64,000 nucleotides of DNA from Riptortus pedestris (GCA_019009955.1 CM032232.1:143677501-143741500), one strand, 5' to 3'; numbered from the stretch's first letter, positions 43,547 through 55,288 are shown. The notes: a model not told the origin generated them from the sequence alone. Numbers and translations: made by a program.

Positions 43547-43622
43547 GAAGTAGATGGCTCATCATGCAAATAGTACTCAGGTTCTTTCTTGACATCTACT
43601 CCATCAAGGCTAGATCCCAAAG
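43545..43622 (-). CDS. Internal exon with VKKE motif (78 nt, phase 1-1)
   Basis: On the minus strand the acceptor tract TTCTCTTTCCCTTCATGTAG CAG precedes the exon, which ends TCA G|GTAAAT. Reading from phase 1 it encodes LGSSLDGVDVKKEPEYY then LHDEPSTS with no stop. VKKE fits the SUMO-acceptor consensus (hydrophobic-K-x-E) and is followed by acidic, Pro/Ser-rich residues. The acceptor is a TAGCAG (NAGNAG) pair, so one residue may be optional. It joins in frame to exon 44252-44276 upstream. Such N-terminal linkers are found in arthropod zinc-finger proteins; that link is inference, as no zinc finger is present here. Confidence 0.6.
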
Positions 43623-43639
43623 CTGCTACATGAAGGGAA

Positions 43640-44245
43640 AGAGAATATATAATGCAATATTAGAAATAAATAAAATCGCTAAAGAAGTAAAGAAAAAGCA
43701 GTTTACATACAATCAACAAAGCAATGATACAAATAAAACAAAGGAATATATATCATTAGCATCTCGAATAAAGACAGGACTTTGTATTAAAGGCCCCAAA
43801 CTCTGTCACTCACAGGGCAACAGATAATTTATTTAAAAATGATTTAAGTTTTAAATAGTAAAAATAAATATTATACTTATAAAGAGCCAAATTTATGGAT
43901 CAAATAAATCTTGAAAATCCACCACATATAGGGGATGGCATAGACATAGATATTTACCAACATGGACTTTTAAAATATTCACCTCAACTCAAATTGAAAA
44001 AAAAAATGCATAGAAAAAACATTACTTATGGAGAATATGAACACTGGTCAAAATTGATCTTTTAATAAAACACTACAATTAGCAATATAAACGCGTGGAA
44101 AACCAGTATAAAAGGAATAAACAATAGACAAAGGAATGAATGGGGGCCTGAATTAGTCTGACATTGCCTTAAATCACTTGCAATAACCATTTGGGAGAAA
44201 AATAATTGCATCAACGATTTAAAAGCACTAATATATAGAACAACT
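43640..44245 (-). other. Putative first intron
   Basis: AT-rich sequence (about 629 nt) between the donor at 44251-44250 and the acceptor at 43623. No transposon is recognised within it, unlike nearly every other interval of this size in the window. Confidence 0.4.
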
Positions 44246-44251
44246 ACTCAC

Positions 44252-44276
44252 CATTCAGATTGTGGGACAAACTCAT
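44252..44276 (-). CDS. First coding exon (25 nt): MSLSHNLN
   Basis: On the minus strand ATG AGT TTG TCC CAC AAT CTG AAT G is followed by GTGAGTAG, a near-consensus donor in phase 1. Joining to 43622-43545 completes a GCT or GCA codon and keeps the frame. The start is the first ATG after a CRE/CCAAT segment about 140 nt upstream; its context is TTTAAAATGA. The protein beyond exon 2 cannot be followed on this arm, because the next exon is deleted and a (C15A)n tract follows. Confidence 0.5.
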
Positions 44277-44404
44277 TTTAAAGTATTATGATATCGGAGC
44301 TGTGAGTAAAGACCGACAAGCTACGAGAAGTAAGGCTACAACTGGACTATGCTCAGAGAGGAATGAGATTTGTGCTAACCGAGGTAGGAATAAGATAAAG
44401 TAGG

Positions 44405-44460
44405 GCCATTTGGCCAATAGCCAATCAGAATGAAGCAAGGTCTGCTACGTCACGCGGAGT
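44405..44460 (-). promoter_or_regulatory. CRE and CCAAT-box promoter-like segment
   Basis: In minus orientation, CTCCGCGTGACGTAGCAG (TGACGTA, CRE/ATF half site) is followed by TTCTGATTGGCTATTGGCCA, containing two inverted CCAAT boxes 7 bp apart (plus strand CCAAT at 44414 and 44421). No TATA box is seen. It lies about 130-180 bp upstream of the ATG at 44276, a normal distance. It is one of the few non-repetitive GC-richer spots here. Confidence 0.55.
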
Positions 44461-44524
44461 GGAGCAGCTTAAATGTAATCAATAGAAATAAGCCGGATTC
44501 TAATAAATTTGGTGAAAAATAATA

Positions 44525-44772
44525 TATCGAATAATGTGATTTATTATGTAGCACAGTATTATTTATGTAACATGAGTAGAAGTGGCGGTTTGCTGATGGC
44601 TGAAAACTGAAAAATGCAAATATCTTGGTTAATATTTAAGATATAAAATAAACTTATATAACAATATTTATAGTAAATTTAATTTTCAATAAGATCGGTT
44701 CTATACAGTTTTTCGATCCGACCTATGGTAACGGAGATATTTCGAAAATCCTCCCCTCTAAACCCCCCCTTC
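44525..44772 (+). mobile_element. HA internal fragment
   Basis: CGAATAATGTGATTTATTAT, AAATATCTTGGTTAATATTT, GTTCTATACAGTTTTTCGAT, AACGGAGATATTTCG and CTCTAAACCCCCCCTTC: interior only, both ends missing. It lies just upstream of the promoter-like segment. Confidence 0.7.
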
Positions 44773-44775
44773 CCC

Positions 44776-45652
44776 TCGACACATATTGTCATATTTCCCG
44801 CTTCCTGTGCATTATGCATAGATTTGAATTATTAAGGACTAAATATTAACATACATTTGAATTAATTTTTCCAGGTGAGGTACCTGGTAGTTCATATTGA
44901 AAAGAATTCTTGAGCAAATTTCTCTAAATAACAAAATAAACAACTTTTCTTATGTGCATATTTGCCGAAACTACAATAGGAAACGAAATATCAATATTTT
45001 TAATTTCAGGTCTCCCTTATAATCCCCACTCCTGCCTGTCCCTAGAAATAGTATGGCTTTTTATAAGGAAGGCGTTAGTGCTAATACACATACTGAGTGT
45101 TTTATTTAGTTCGGTTGAGTCTTTTGTGCCAAATAAAATTTTTTACTTCCGCTATAATTTTTAGCGTATATCTCGTTTATAATTCGGTATACGAAAAAAG
45201 TGTATATTACAAAAGTTACTCTAAATAGCAAAATAAACAACTTTTGTTATGTTCATATTTGCCGATAAACCAATAGGAAACGAAATATCGCTATTTTTAA
45301 TTTCTGGCTTCCCTTAAAACCCCCACTCCTGCCCGTCCCTAGAAATGTTGGTATGGCTTATTATAATGAAAGCGTTATTAGCAACACATACCGAGTTTTA
45401 TTTATTTCGGTTGGGTCTTTTGTCCCAAATAATATTGTTGACTCCCGCTATAGTCATAAGCGTATAACTCATTTAAACTTCGGAATACGATGAAAGTGTT
45501 TATGACAAAAGTTACTCTAAATAACAAAATAAACAACTTTTGTTATGTGCATATTTGCGAAAAAACCAATAGAAAACGAAATATCGCTACTTTTAATTTC
45601 AGGCCTCCCTTATAACCCCCACTCCTGTTCGTCTCAGAGAAAATTAATATAG
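44776..45652 (-). mobile_element. HB Helitron, truncated at both ends
   Basis: Three internal repeats of about 290 bp are visible, each with CTCCCTTATAACCCCCACTC-like, CCGAGTTTTATTTA and AACAAAATAAACAACTTTTG phrases. The element starts within the 3' region (TTGTCATATTTCCCGC) and stops at ATTAATATAGCC before the 5' terminus. Confidence 0.75.
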
Positions 45653-45768
45653 CCTATCTCTCAAGTTGGACCAGACTGCTCACGGTGTGCCAATTTAATT
45701 TAAAATCGGTTAAGTAGTTTAGGAGTCCATCGCGGACAAACATCGTGACAGGAGATTTATATATATTA

Positions 45769-45772
<4 letters not shown>
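45653..45772 (+). mobile_element. RTE-like non-LTR 3' tail
   Basis: CCAGACTGCTCACGGTGTGC, ATCGGTTAAGTAGTTTAGGA, GTCCATCGCGGACAAACATC ending ATATATATTAAGATA resembles the 3' ends of RTE-clade retrotransposons and the SINEs that use them. Only the tail is present, so the assignment rests on recognition. Confidence 0.45.
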
Positions 45773-45816
<44 letters not shown>

Positions 45817-46360
45817 CTGTTAACGCTCTTGCGGTCGCAATTTTTGATTGATCGTTACGAAACTCAATATTTAACCGTTTTATGTAAAAAGACAGATCAA
45901 GTTCGTTAATGGCTGAAATCGGACCAGAGGGAGGGGGGTTTTCGAAGATTCAAAATATCTCCGTTATTATGCATCGGATTGAAACATAGTATAAAACCAA
46001 TCTTATTGCAAATTAAATTTACTATAAATATTGTTATATACATTTATTCTCTATCTTAAATATTAACCGAGATATTTGCATTTTATATGATTAGGTCGGC
46101 CGTTTCCGCAACTATTCGGCTCAGCTGGAAGCTTCTTCTAACCTTACCTGTCGTTTCTAACCCTACCTTACCTTCGTTACTTTGTGAGATTTATGCAAAT
46201 ACGTTCTGTTCATCCGCCCCCCCCCCCTTCTTTAGTTCTTGGACAACTAAAATTTGAGTTATTAAAATATAAATTATTCTTACAATTCAGAAGCCGTTTC
46301 AGTTGGGAATTTATTTTAATTAACTGAAAGATTAATTAACGCAGCCCCTGCGTGACGGAC
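45773..46360 (-). mobile_element. HA element, 5' portion
   Basis: (TA)n at 45773-45812, then TTTGTCTGTTAACGCTCTTG, the core, a TTCTAACCTTACCTGTCG segment, and a shortened 5' end where ATTAATTAACGCAGCCCC replaces the stem-loop GCAGATTTC block. It ends CGTGACGGAC (46360). Confidence 0.7.
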
Positions 46361-46610
46361 TTTTTTAATTTCAGGCCTCAACCCACCTGTTTGGTTTGTT
46401 TCCAGAAATGCAGCTAAGTGTAATACATAAATTTGACAGTGAATTTATTAAACTGAGTGTTGGGAAATCCAAAAATTTAGTTCCTTTTCAGAAAGGAATT
46501 TTATAAGTATTAAGATATTTAAAAGGTCTATTTAACTACATACAAAGTAAAAATATAAAACATATTTTATTTTATGTACTGAATCAAATTACAATTATTA
46601 TATTAAAAAA

Positions 46611-47284
46611 GTCCGTCACGCAGGGGCTGCGTAAACTAAGCAGATTTCCCCTGTGAAGTTTTACAATAGAGAAATCTGCATACTGGTAACACAATACCAC
46701 CGTGATTAGATAATGAGAAATCTTTCAGTTAATTAAAATAAATACCCAACTGAAACGGCTTCTGAATTGTAAGAATAATTTATATTTTAATAACTCAAAT
46801 TTTAGTAGTCCAAGAACTAAAGAAGGGGGGGGGTTCGGATGAACAAAACGTATTTGCATAAATCTCACAAAGTAAGGAAGGTAAGGTAAGGTTAAAAACG
46901 CCAGGTTAGAAGAAGCTTCCGCCTGAGCCGAGAAATGACGAAGATGGCCGACATAATCCGAACTATACCCCACCACAGACTTCATAAAAATGCAAATATC
47001 TCGGTTAATATTCAAGATAGAGAATAAATGTATATATCAAATTTTATAGTAAATTTAATTTGCAATAAGATTGGTTCTGTACAATTTTTCGATCCGATGC
47101 ATAGTAACGGAGATATTTTGAATTTTCGAAAATCCCCCCCTCTAAACCCCCCCTCCCTCTGGTCCGATTTCAGCCATTAACGAACTTGATCTGTCTTTTT
47201 ACATAAAACGGTTAAATATCGAGTTTCGTAACGATCAAACAAAAATTGCGACCGCTAGAGCGTTAACAGACAAATATATATATA
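46611..47284 (+). mobile_element. HA element, 5' portion with long-form insert
   Basis: GTCCGTCACGCAGGGGCTGC start; includes AACTGAAACGGCTTCTGAAT, a G9 run and GGTTAGAAGAAGCTTCCGCC. It reaches CGACCGCTAGAGCGTTAACA GACAAATATATATA and is interrupted by a Helitron end in the TA tract. Confidence 0.75.
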
Positions 47285-47443
47285 CTAGCTCAGATACCCG
47301 GCTTCGCTCGGGAATTCATTTGAGGCTGAATGGTGATGGTATTTTTTTGGCAAGGCTTTACTTTGCACAATATTTTGACATTTACCCGTCCCAGTATTTA
47401 GAGTTTATACCCTTTGTTGGCATTTGTTAATAATAAAATTATT
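47285..47443 (-). mobile_element. HB Helitron 3' end fragment
   Basis: CTAGCTCAGATACCCGGCTT at 47285 is the reverse of the CTAG terminus with hairpin CCGGCTTCGCTCGGG. Only about 160 bp of the 3' region remain, up to AATAATAAAATTATTTT. Confidence 0.75.
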
Positions 47444-47444
47444 T

Positions 47445-47567
47445 TAGCAGATTTCCCTTAAGGGAAATCAGCTATTGAGGTTGTACTCATGACAGAATTT
47501 TCGAAATTTTTCTTCAAATGTCCATCGATCCTACCCAGGAGATGACGAAAATGAGGTCCGTTCAAAA

Positions 47568-47613
<46 letters not shown>
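47445..47613 (-). mobile_element. HA 3' half
   Basis: TAGCAGATTTCCCTTAAGGG to GTCCGTTCAAAACTG and (TA)n. It is in opposite orientation to the 5' half at 46611, so the two are not simply halves of one copy. Confidence 0.7.
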
Positions 47614-47618
47614 CTAAA

Positions 47619-48042
47619 GTCCGTCACGCAGGGGCTGCGTAAACTAAGCAGATTTCCCACGTGAAGTAATACAATAGAGAAATCTCCATACAAGAGCCTA
47701 ACAGTTACGGCAAAGGGCCGAACTAGGTTTTGGCGGGAAATTTAAAAATCCGGTATCGGCCCAAATTTAATAAAAATGCAAATATCTCGGTTAATATTCA
47801 AGATAGGGAATAAATGTATAGAACAATATTTATAGTAAATTTAATTTGCAATACGATTGATTCTATACAATTTTTCGATCCGACCCATAATAACGGAGAT
47901 ATTTCGAATTTTCCGAAAATCCCCCCTCCCACTGGTCCGATTTCAGCCATTAACGAACTTGATCTTCCTTTTTACATAAAATGATTAAATTCCGAGTTTG
48001 GTAACGATCAAACAAAAATTGCGACCGCTAGAGCGTTAACAG

Positions 48043-48081
<39 letters not shown>

Positions 48082-48237
48082 TATATATATATATATATAG
48101 ATATATATATAAAATTTTGAACGGACCTCATTTTCGTCATCTCCTGGGTAGGATCGATGGACATTTGAAGAAATTTTTCGAAACTCGCGTCATGAGTACG
48201 ACCTCAATAGCTGATTTCCCTTAAGGGAAATCTGCTA
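47619..48237 (+). mobile_element. HA element, short form, complete (619 bp)
   Basis: GTCCGTCACGCAGGGGCTGC to TTTCCCTTAAGGGAAATCTGCTAA, hairpin perfect. (TA)n with TAGA interruptions at 48047-48112. It starts 5 bp after the TA tract of the neighbouring HA 3' half and is followed, 2 bp after its end, by an inverted HA 5' half. Confidence 0.85.
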
Positions 48238-48238
48238 A

Positions 48239-48800
48239 TATATTTGTCTGTTACCGCTCTAGCGGTCGCAATTTTTGTTTAATCGTTACCAAACTCGATA
48301 TTTAGTCGTTTTATGTAAAAAGAAAGATCAAGTTCGTTAACGGCTGAAATCGGACCAGTGGGAGGGGGGGTTTAGAGGGTAGGATTTTCGAAAATTCGAA
48401 ATATCTTCGTTACTATACGTCGGATCGAAAAATATTACAGAATCAATCTTATTGCAAATTAAATTTACTATAAATATTGTTCTATACATTTATTCTCTAT
48501 CTTGAGTATTAACTGAGATATTTGCATTTGTATTCTGCATGTGCTCGGCAATAGTGGCTATGTTCGCACTTTCCGCCGTGACCTCTGGTGGCCGTTTTCG
48601 TAACTATTCGGCCCTCGTGAATAGGTTTAGAGGTTAGGTTAACTGTTTTTGGGGGCTAGAAACTACTCGGTTATTACGCCCTAAATAATGTTTTAGGTTT
48701 AGAGGTTTCTTACTACTACAGTTGTCATTAGGCAGATTTCTCTATTGTAAAACTTCACGTGGGAAATCTGCTTAGTTTACGCAGCCCCTGCGTGACGGAC
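48239..48800 (-). mobile_element. HA 5' half, inverted
   Basis: TATATTTGTCTGTTACCGCT at the left, then CTAGCGGTCGCAATTTTTGT through to GCAGCCCCTGCGTGACGGAC. It carries the AACTGTTTTTGGGGGCTAGA extra segment seen at 16.8 and 59.0 kb, marking a subfamily. Confidence 0.8.
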
Positions 48801-48808
48801 TTTTTTTA

Positions 48809-49617
48809 TGTAAGACTTCACTGTCGTGCATATTGTCATATTTCCCGTCTCCTGTGCATTGTGCATAGATTTGAATTATTAAAGAGAAAATATTGACATA
48901 CATTTGAATTAATTTTTTCAGGTGAGGTACCTGGTAGTTCATATTGAAAAGAATTGTTGACCAAATTTCTCTAAATAACAAAATAAACAACTTTTGTTAT
49001 GTGCATATTTGCCGAAACCCCAATAGGAAATCATTATTATTAATTTCAGGCCTCCCTTATAACCCCCACTCCTGCCCGTCCCTAGAAATGTTAGTATGGC
49101 TTATTATAAGGAAGGCGTTAGTGCTAATACACATACTGAGTGTTTTATTTAGTTCGGTAGAATCTTTTGTGCCAAATAAAATTTTTGTCACCCGCTATAA
49201 TTTTTAGCGTATAACACCTTTATAGTTCGGTATACGAAAAAAGTGTACATAACAAAAGTTACTCTAAATAACAAAATAAACAACTTTTGTTATATGCATA
49301 TTTGCCAAAAAACTAATAGTAAACGGAATATCGCTATTTTTAATTTCAGGCCTCCCTTATAACCCCCACTCCTGTTCGTCTCAGAGAATATTAATATAGC
49401 CTAAAGTCTAAGTTGGGTTAGTAGTAATACACATACCAAGTTTCATAAAATTCGGTTCAGCCGTTTATGCGTGAAAAGGTAACAAACCAACAAACAAACA
49501 GACACCAAAGAAACAAAATGCAGTTATGGTGTCTATGACATGTGAAACGAAAAGTTATCGTGAAATTTCGCGAAAAAAATCAATGTACAGACAGAGGTTA
49601 CAATTTTATATATATAT

Positions 49618-49620
<3 letters not shown>
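48809..49620 (-). mobile_element. HB Helitron, 3'-truncated
   Basis: The 5' terminus is complete (reverse strand TCTATATATATATAAAATTG at 49620). The 3' end is missing after TAAGACTTCACTGTCG. It contains the (CAAA)n stretch at 49483-49500 and AAATGCAGTTATGGTGTC. It faces the next Helitron head to head across (TA)n. Confidence 0.85.
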
Positions 49621-49668
<48 letters not shown>

Positions 49669-49671
<3 letters not shown>

Positions 49672-51792
49672 ATATATATATAAAATTTTAACCTCTGTCT
49701 GTACATTGATTTTTTCGCGAAATTTCACGATAACTTTTCGTTTCACATGTCATAGACACCATAACTGCATTTTGTTTCTTTCGTGTATGTTTGTTTGTTT
49801 GTTTGTTTGTTTGTTTGTTTGTTTGTTACCTTTTCACGCATAAACGGCTGAACCGAATTTTATGAAACTTGGTATGTATATTACTACTAACCCAACTTAG
49901 ACTTTAGGCTATATTAATATCCTCTGAGACGAACAGGAGTGGGGGTTATAAGGGAAGCCTGAAATTAAAAATAGCGATATTTCGATTCCTATTGGTTTTT
50001 CGGCAAATATAAACATAACAAAAGTTGTTTATTTTGTTATTTAGAGTAACTTTTGTTATATACACTTTTTTCGTATACCGAATTATTAACGAGATATACG
50101 CAAAAACCTATAACGAATGTGAACAATTTTATTTTAGACGAAAGACCCAACCGAAATGAATAAAACTCGGTATGTGTATTAGCACTAACGCTTTCATTAT
50201 AATAAGCCATACTAACATTTCTAGAGACGGGCAGGAGTGGGGGTTATAAGGGAGGCCTGAATTTAAAATAGCGGTATTTTGTTTTCTATTCGTTCTTCGG
50301 CCAATATGAACCTGACAAAAGTTGTTTATTTTGTTATTTAGAGTAACTTTTGTGATATTCATTTTTGACTTTTAACGAAGTATAAACGAGATATTTACTA
50401 TAAACTAAAGCGGGAGTCGACTATTTTATTGGGCGCTAACGATTGGACCGAACTTAACAAAACTCGGTATGTCAATTAACATTAATTCTCCCATGATTAT
50501 AAGCTATATTAAAATTTTTAGGTTCAAACGGGAGTGGGAGTTATCAGGGAGGCCTGAAGTAAAAATTCACGATATTTCATTTTCTATTTGTTTTTCGGCA
50601 AAGGTGCACATAACAAAAGTTGTTTACTTTGTTATTTAGAGCAACTTTTGTTTCATTCACTTATGTCGTAAAATGAAGTAAATACGGGATATAAGCTAAA
50701 TCTATAGCGGGAGTCGACGATTTTATTAATACTTATTTAAATAAGTTTATAACACTTAAGTGTTTTTAATATAGGCATATTATGACAAATGATGTTATGT
50801 TTTAGCCTTATCTATTTCGATTATTTAGTACTAAGTATGATTCGGATTAGTGAGATTAAAAATCCCCCTCCCCCTTCGCCTCATTTATTTATTTTCCCTA
50901 GAAAATAACATTATTATTTATTTCCAATAGAAATTTAAACTATAAGAGCATTTCCATTATTTAATTTGTATAATGTATAATTAAAAAAAAATCGTGCTGA
51001 ATTTCCTCAAAGAGTGATAGGGGAAGTAGTAGGGAATTAAACTCTTTGATTTTGGTTATATACTATCTTATTTCCGATATCTTCATGTTATTGAAACAAA
51101 TATTTAACTATCATAACAATTAAACGTTAATGCCATTGTTTGTTGTTTGTTTGTCATCTGTTTAAAGTATTACTTAGGTTACGGCTACGATCTCTTACCC
51201 TCGACTAGCTTTTTGAATATAATTGAAATTATTTTTAGAGTAACACTATTATTTAATGCCATCAGGTAGATAAATTATTACAATAATATTTTGAATTAAT
51301 AATTTAAGGAGAACAGTGTTGATAGCTCTAATGCGAGAGCGGAAATAGACGGAGGCTAATAGAGTTAATTGAGTTTACTAATTTCCTGTGAAATGCGGGC
51401 ATTACAGGAAGTGATTACCACTGAGATCTACTATTATGAATATAACCTTACGTGCTAAACTATGCTTAAACTATATGTGCTCGGATTGGTTTTTGACAGG
51501 AAATAAGTTTCATTATAGACGATATTTAATTGTAATAAATACTATCCATGATTATGGTTTGAAGTATTCAAAAAGGTGAGTTAAAAAATGGCAAGGGATA
51601 GATTAGGAACACATTTTTATTTATTCTTCAAATATAAAATTTCTCATTTATAAGTCGCCTGCCTGACCCTCACAGCAAAATAATGCGCGCCGACGGGAAG
51701 TGTAGTTGTAAACATTGAAGCCTTGCCCAAAAAAATACTATCATCATTCAGCCTTAAATGATTTCCCGAGCGAAGCCGGGTACCTTAGCTAG
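49669..51792 (+). mobile_element. HB Helitron, long (2124 bp) with about 1 kb of unrelated cargo
   Basis: It runs from TCTATATATATAAAATTTTA to hairpin region CCCGAGCGAAGCCGGG then TACCTTAGCTAG. 49669-50725 holds the usual internal repeats. 50730-51715 is different, non-repetitive sequence found nowhere else in the window. The final 80 bp are typical Helitron 3' sequence. The middle may be captured host DNA or an older insertion. Confidence 0.75.
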
Positions 51793-51808
51793 TATATATA
51801 TATATATA

Positions 51809-53014
51809 CTAGCTCAGATACCCGGCTTCGCCCGGGAATTCATTTGAGGCTGGATGGTGACGGTATTTTTTTGGCAAGGCTTAGTTTGCCAAATATTTTG
51901 ACATTTACCCTTCCCAATGTTTATGGTTATTATCCATCGTTTCTGTGCATTATGCATAGATTTAAATTATTAAGGGCAAAATATTATAATAATATATTAA
52001 AATTTGAATTAATTTTTCCAGGTGAGGTACCTGGTACTTCATATTGAAAAGAATTGTTGAGCAAATTTCACTAAATAACACCCCCATAGGAAACAAAATA
52101 TCACTATTTTTAATTTCGGGCCTCCCTCATAACCCCCACTCCTGCCCGTCCCTAGAAATGTTAGTATGGCTTATTATAAGGAAGGCTTTAGTGCTAATAC
52201 ACATACTGAGTTTTATTTAGTTCAGCTGAGACTCTGGTGCCAAATAAAATTGACTCCCGCTATAATTTTTAGCGTATAACGCCTTTATACTTCGATATAC
52301 GACAAAAGTGTATATAACAAAAGTTACTCTAAATAACAAAATAAACAACTTTTGTTATGTGCATAATTGCCGAAAATGCATTAGGAAACGAAATATCGCT
52401 ATTTTTAATTTCAACCCTCCCTTATAACCCCCACTCCTGCCCGTCCCTAGAAATGTTGGTATGACTTGTTATAATGAAAGCGTTAGTACTAATACATATA
52501 CCGAGTTTTATTATTTCAGTTGGGTCTTTTGTCCCAAATAAATTACTTCACTTCCGCTATAGGTTTTAGCGTATATCTCGTTTATAATTCGGTATACGAA
52601 AAAAGTGCATATAACAAAAGTTACTCTAAATAACAAAACAAACAACTTTTTTAATGTTCATATTTGCCAAAAAACCAATAGGAAACGAAATATCGCTATT
52701 TTTAATTTCAGGCCTCCCTTATAACCCCCACTCCTGTTCGTCTCAGAGAATATTAGTATAGCCTAAAGTCTAAGTTGGGCTAGTAGTAATATACATACCA
52801 AGTTTCATAATATTCGGTTCAGCCGTTTGCGCGTGAAAAGGTAACAAACAAACAAACAAACAAATAAACAAACAAACAAACAAACAAACAAACAAACAGA
52901 CACCAAAGAAACAAAATGCAGTTATGGTGTCTATGACATGTGAAACGAAAAGTTATCGTGAAATTTCGCGAAAAAAATCAATGTACAGACAGAGGTTACA
53001 ATTTTATATATATA
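51809..53014 (-). mobile_element. HB Helitron, disrupted at its 5' tip by another HB
   Basis: The 3' end is CTAGCTCAGATACCCGGCTT in reverse (51809). The 5' end stops at TATATATA before the TC tip. The missing four bases TCTA (reverse TAGA) are found at 54153-54156, on the far side of the next Helitron. Tail-to-tail spacing to the preceding Helitron is 16 bp of TA. Confidence 0.85.
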
Positions 53015-54152
53015 CTAGCTCAGATACCCGGCTTCGCCCGGGAATTCATTTGAGGCTGAATGGTGATGGTATTTTTTAGCAGGCTTTACATTGCACAATA
53101 TTTTGACATTTACCCGTCCCAGTGTTTAGGATTGATACCCGTCGTTGCCGTGGATTTGCTAATAATAGAATTATTTGTTCGATAAGACTTCAATGTCTTC
53201 GATATTTTTTATATTTCCCGTCTCTTATACATGTAAATATGGTGAATTTTTATTTCAGGCCTCCCTTATAAGCCCCCTCCCGTTCGAACCTAAAAAATTT
53301 AATATAGCTTATAATCATGGAAGAATTAATGCTAATTGACATACCGAGTTTTGTTAAGTTCGGTTCAGCCGTTAGTGCCCAATAAATTTGTTGGCTCCAG
53401 CTAAAGTTTAACGTATAACTCATTTATACTTAGGTATACGACAAAAGTGTATATAACAAAAGTTGCTCCAAATAACAAAATAAACAACTTTTGTTATGGA
53501 CATATTTGCCGAAAAAGAATAGGAAAACGAAATATCGCTATTTTTAATTTCAGGCTTCCCTTATAACCCCCACTCCTGCCCGTCCATAGAAATGTTAGTA
53601 TCGCTTATTATAATGAAGGCCTCACTGCTAATTACACATACCGAGTTTTATTTAGTTCGGTTGAGTCTTTTTTGGCAAATAATATTGTGGACTCCCGCTA
53701 TAATTTTTAGCGTATAACGCATTTAAAACTTCGGTATACGACAAAAGTGTATATAACAAAAGTTACTCTAAATAACAAAATAAACAACTTTTGTTATGTG
53801 CATAATTGCCGAAAAATGCTTAGGAAACGAAATATTGCTATTTTTAATTTCAGCTCTCCCTTATAACCCCCACTCCTGTTTGTCTCAGAGAATATTAACA
53901 TAGCCTAAAGTCTAAGTTGGGTTAGTAGTAAAAATACATACCAAGTTTCATAAATTCGGTTCAGCCGTTTATGCGTGAAAAGGTAACAAACAAACAAACA
54001 AACAAACAAATAAAAAAACAAACAAACAAACAGACACCAAAGAAACAAAATGCAGTTATGGTGTCTATGACATGTGAAACGAAAAGTTATCGTGAAATTT
54101 CGCGAAAAAAATCAATGTACAGACAGAGGTTACAATTTTATATATATATAGA
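53015..54152 (-). mobile_element. HB Helitron (1138 bp), inserted in the previous HB
   Basis: The termini are complete: CTAGCTCAGATACCCGGCTT in reverse at 53015 and TCTATATATATAAAATTG in reverse at 54152. It sits between A and T of TCTA|TATATA in the preceding copy. It has two to three internal repeats and a (CAAA)n tract at 53985-54030. Confidence 0.9.
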
Positions 54153-54158
54153 TAGATA

Positions 54159-55288
54159 TCTATATATATATAAAATTGTAACCTCTGTCTGTACATTGAT
54201 AATTTTCGGGCACTTTCACGCTAACTTTTCGTTTCACATGTCATAGACACCATATCTGCATTTTGTTTCTTTCGTGTATGTTTGTTTGTTTGTTTGTTTG
54301 TTTGTTTGTTTGTTTGTTACCTTTTCACGCATAAACGGCTGAAACCGAATTTTATGAAACTTTGTATGTATATTACTTACTAACCCATCTTAGACTTTAG
54401 GCTATATTAATTTTCTCTGAGGCGAACAAGGAGTGGGGGTTATAAGGGAAGCCTGAAATTAAAAATAGCGATATTTCATTTTCTATTGGTTTTTTGGCAA
54501 ATATGCACATAACAAAAGTGGTTTATTGTGTTATTTAGAGTAACTTTTGTTATATACACTTTTGTCGTATACCGAAGTTTAAAAGCGTTATACGCTAAAA
54601 ATTATAGCGGGAGTCAACAATATTATTTGCCAAAAAAGACTCAACCGAACTAAATAAAACTCGGTATGTGTATTAGCAGTGAGGCCTTCATTATAATAAG
54701 CCATACCACCATTTCTATGGACGGGCAGGAGTGGGGGTTATAAGGGAAGCCTGAAATTAAAAATAGCGATATTTCGTTTCCTATTGGTTTTTCCGCAGAT
54801 ATAAACATAAAAAAAGTTGTTTATTTTGTTATTTGGAGTAACTTTTGTTATATACACTTTTGTCGTATACCTAAGTATAAATGAGTTATACGTTAAAACT
54901 TTAGCCGGAGCCAACAATGTTATTGGGCACTAACGGCTGAACCGAACTAAACAAAGCTCGGTATGTCAATTAGCATTAATTCTTCCATAATTATAAGTTA
55001 TATTAAAATTTTTAGGTTCGAACGGGAGGGGGGTTATAAGGGAGGCCTGAAATAAAAATTCACCATATTTACATGTATAAGGGACGGGAAATATAAAAAT
55101 ATCGAAGACAGTGAAGCCTTATCGAACAAATATTCTATTATAAGCAAATCCACGGCAACGACGGGTATCAATCCTAAACACTGGGACGGGTAAATGTCAA
55201 AATATTGTGCAATGTAAAGCCTGCTAAAAAATACTATCAACATTCAGCCTCAAATGAATTCCCGGGCGAAGCCGGGTATCTGAGCTAG
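54159..55288 (+). mobile_element. HB Helitron (1130 bp), head to head with previous
   Basis: It runs from TCTATATATATATAAAATTG to CCCGGGCGAAGCCGGG TATCTGAGCTAG. With the minus-strand copy 53015-54152 it forms an imperfect palindrome of about 2.3 kb with only 6 bp at the centre. The arms differ by substitutions such as GATAATTTTCGGGCACTTTC against GATTTTTTTCGCGAAATTTC. Confidence 0.9.

Noticed and set aside
43564..43827. 87-aa plus-strand frame
   Set aside because: It is antisense to the better-supported VKKE exon and its intron, and has no recognisable domain.
49526..49843. 105-aa frame with Tyr-Ile repeats
   Set aside because: Lies across two head-to-head Helitron 5' ends and a TA tract.
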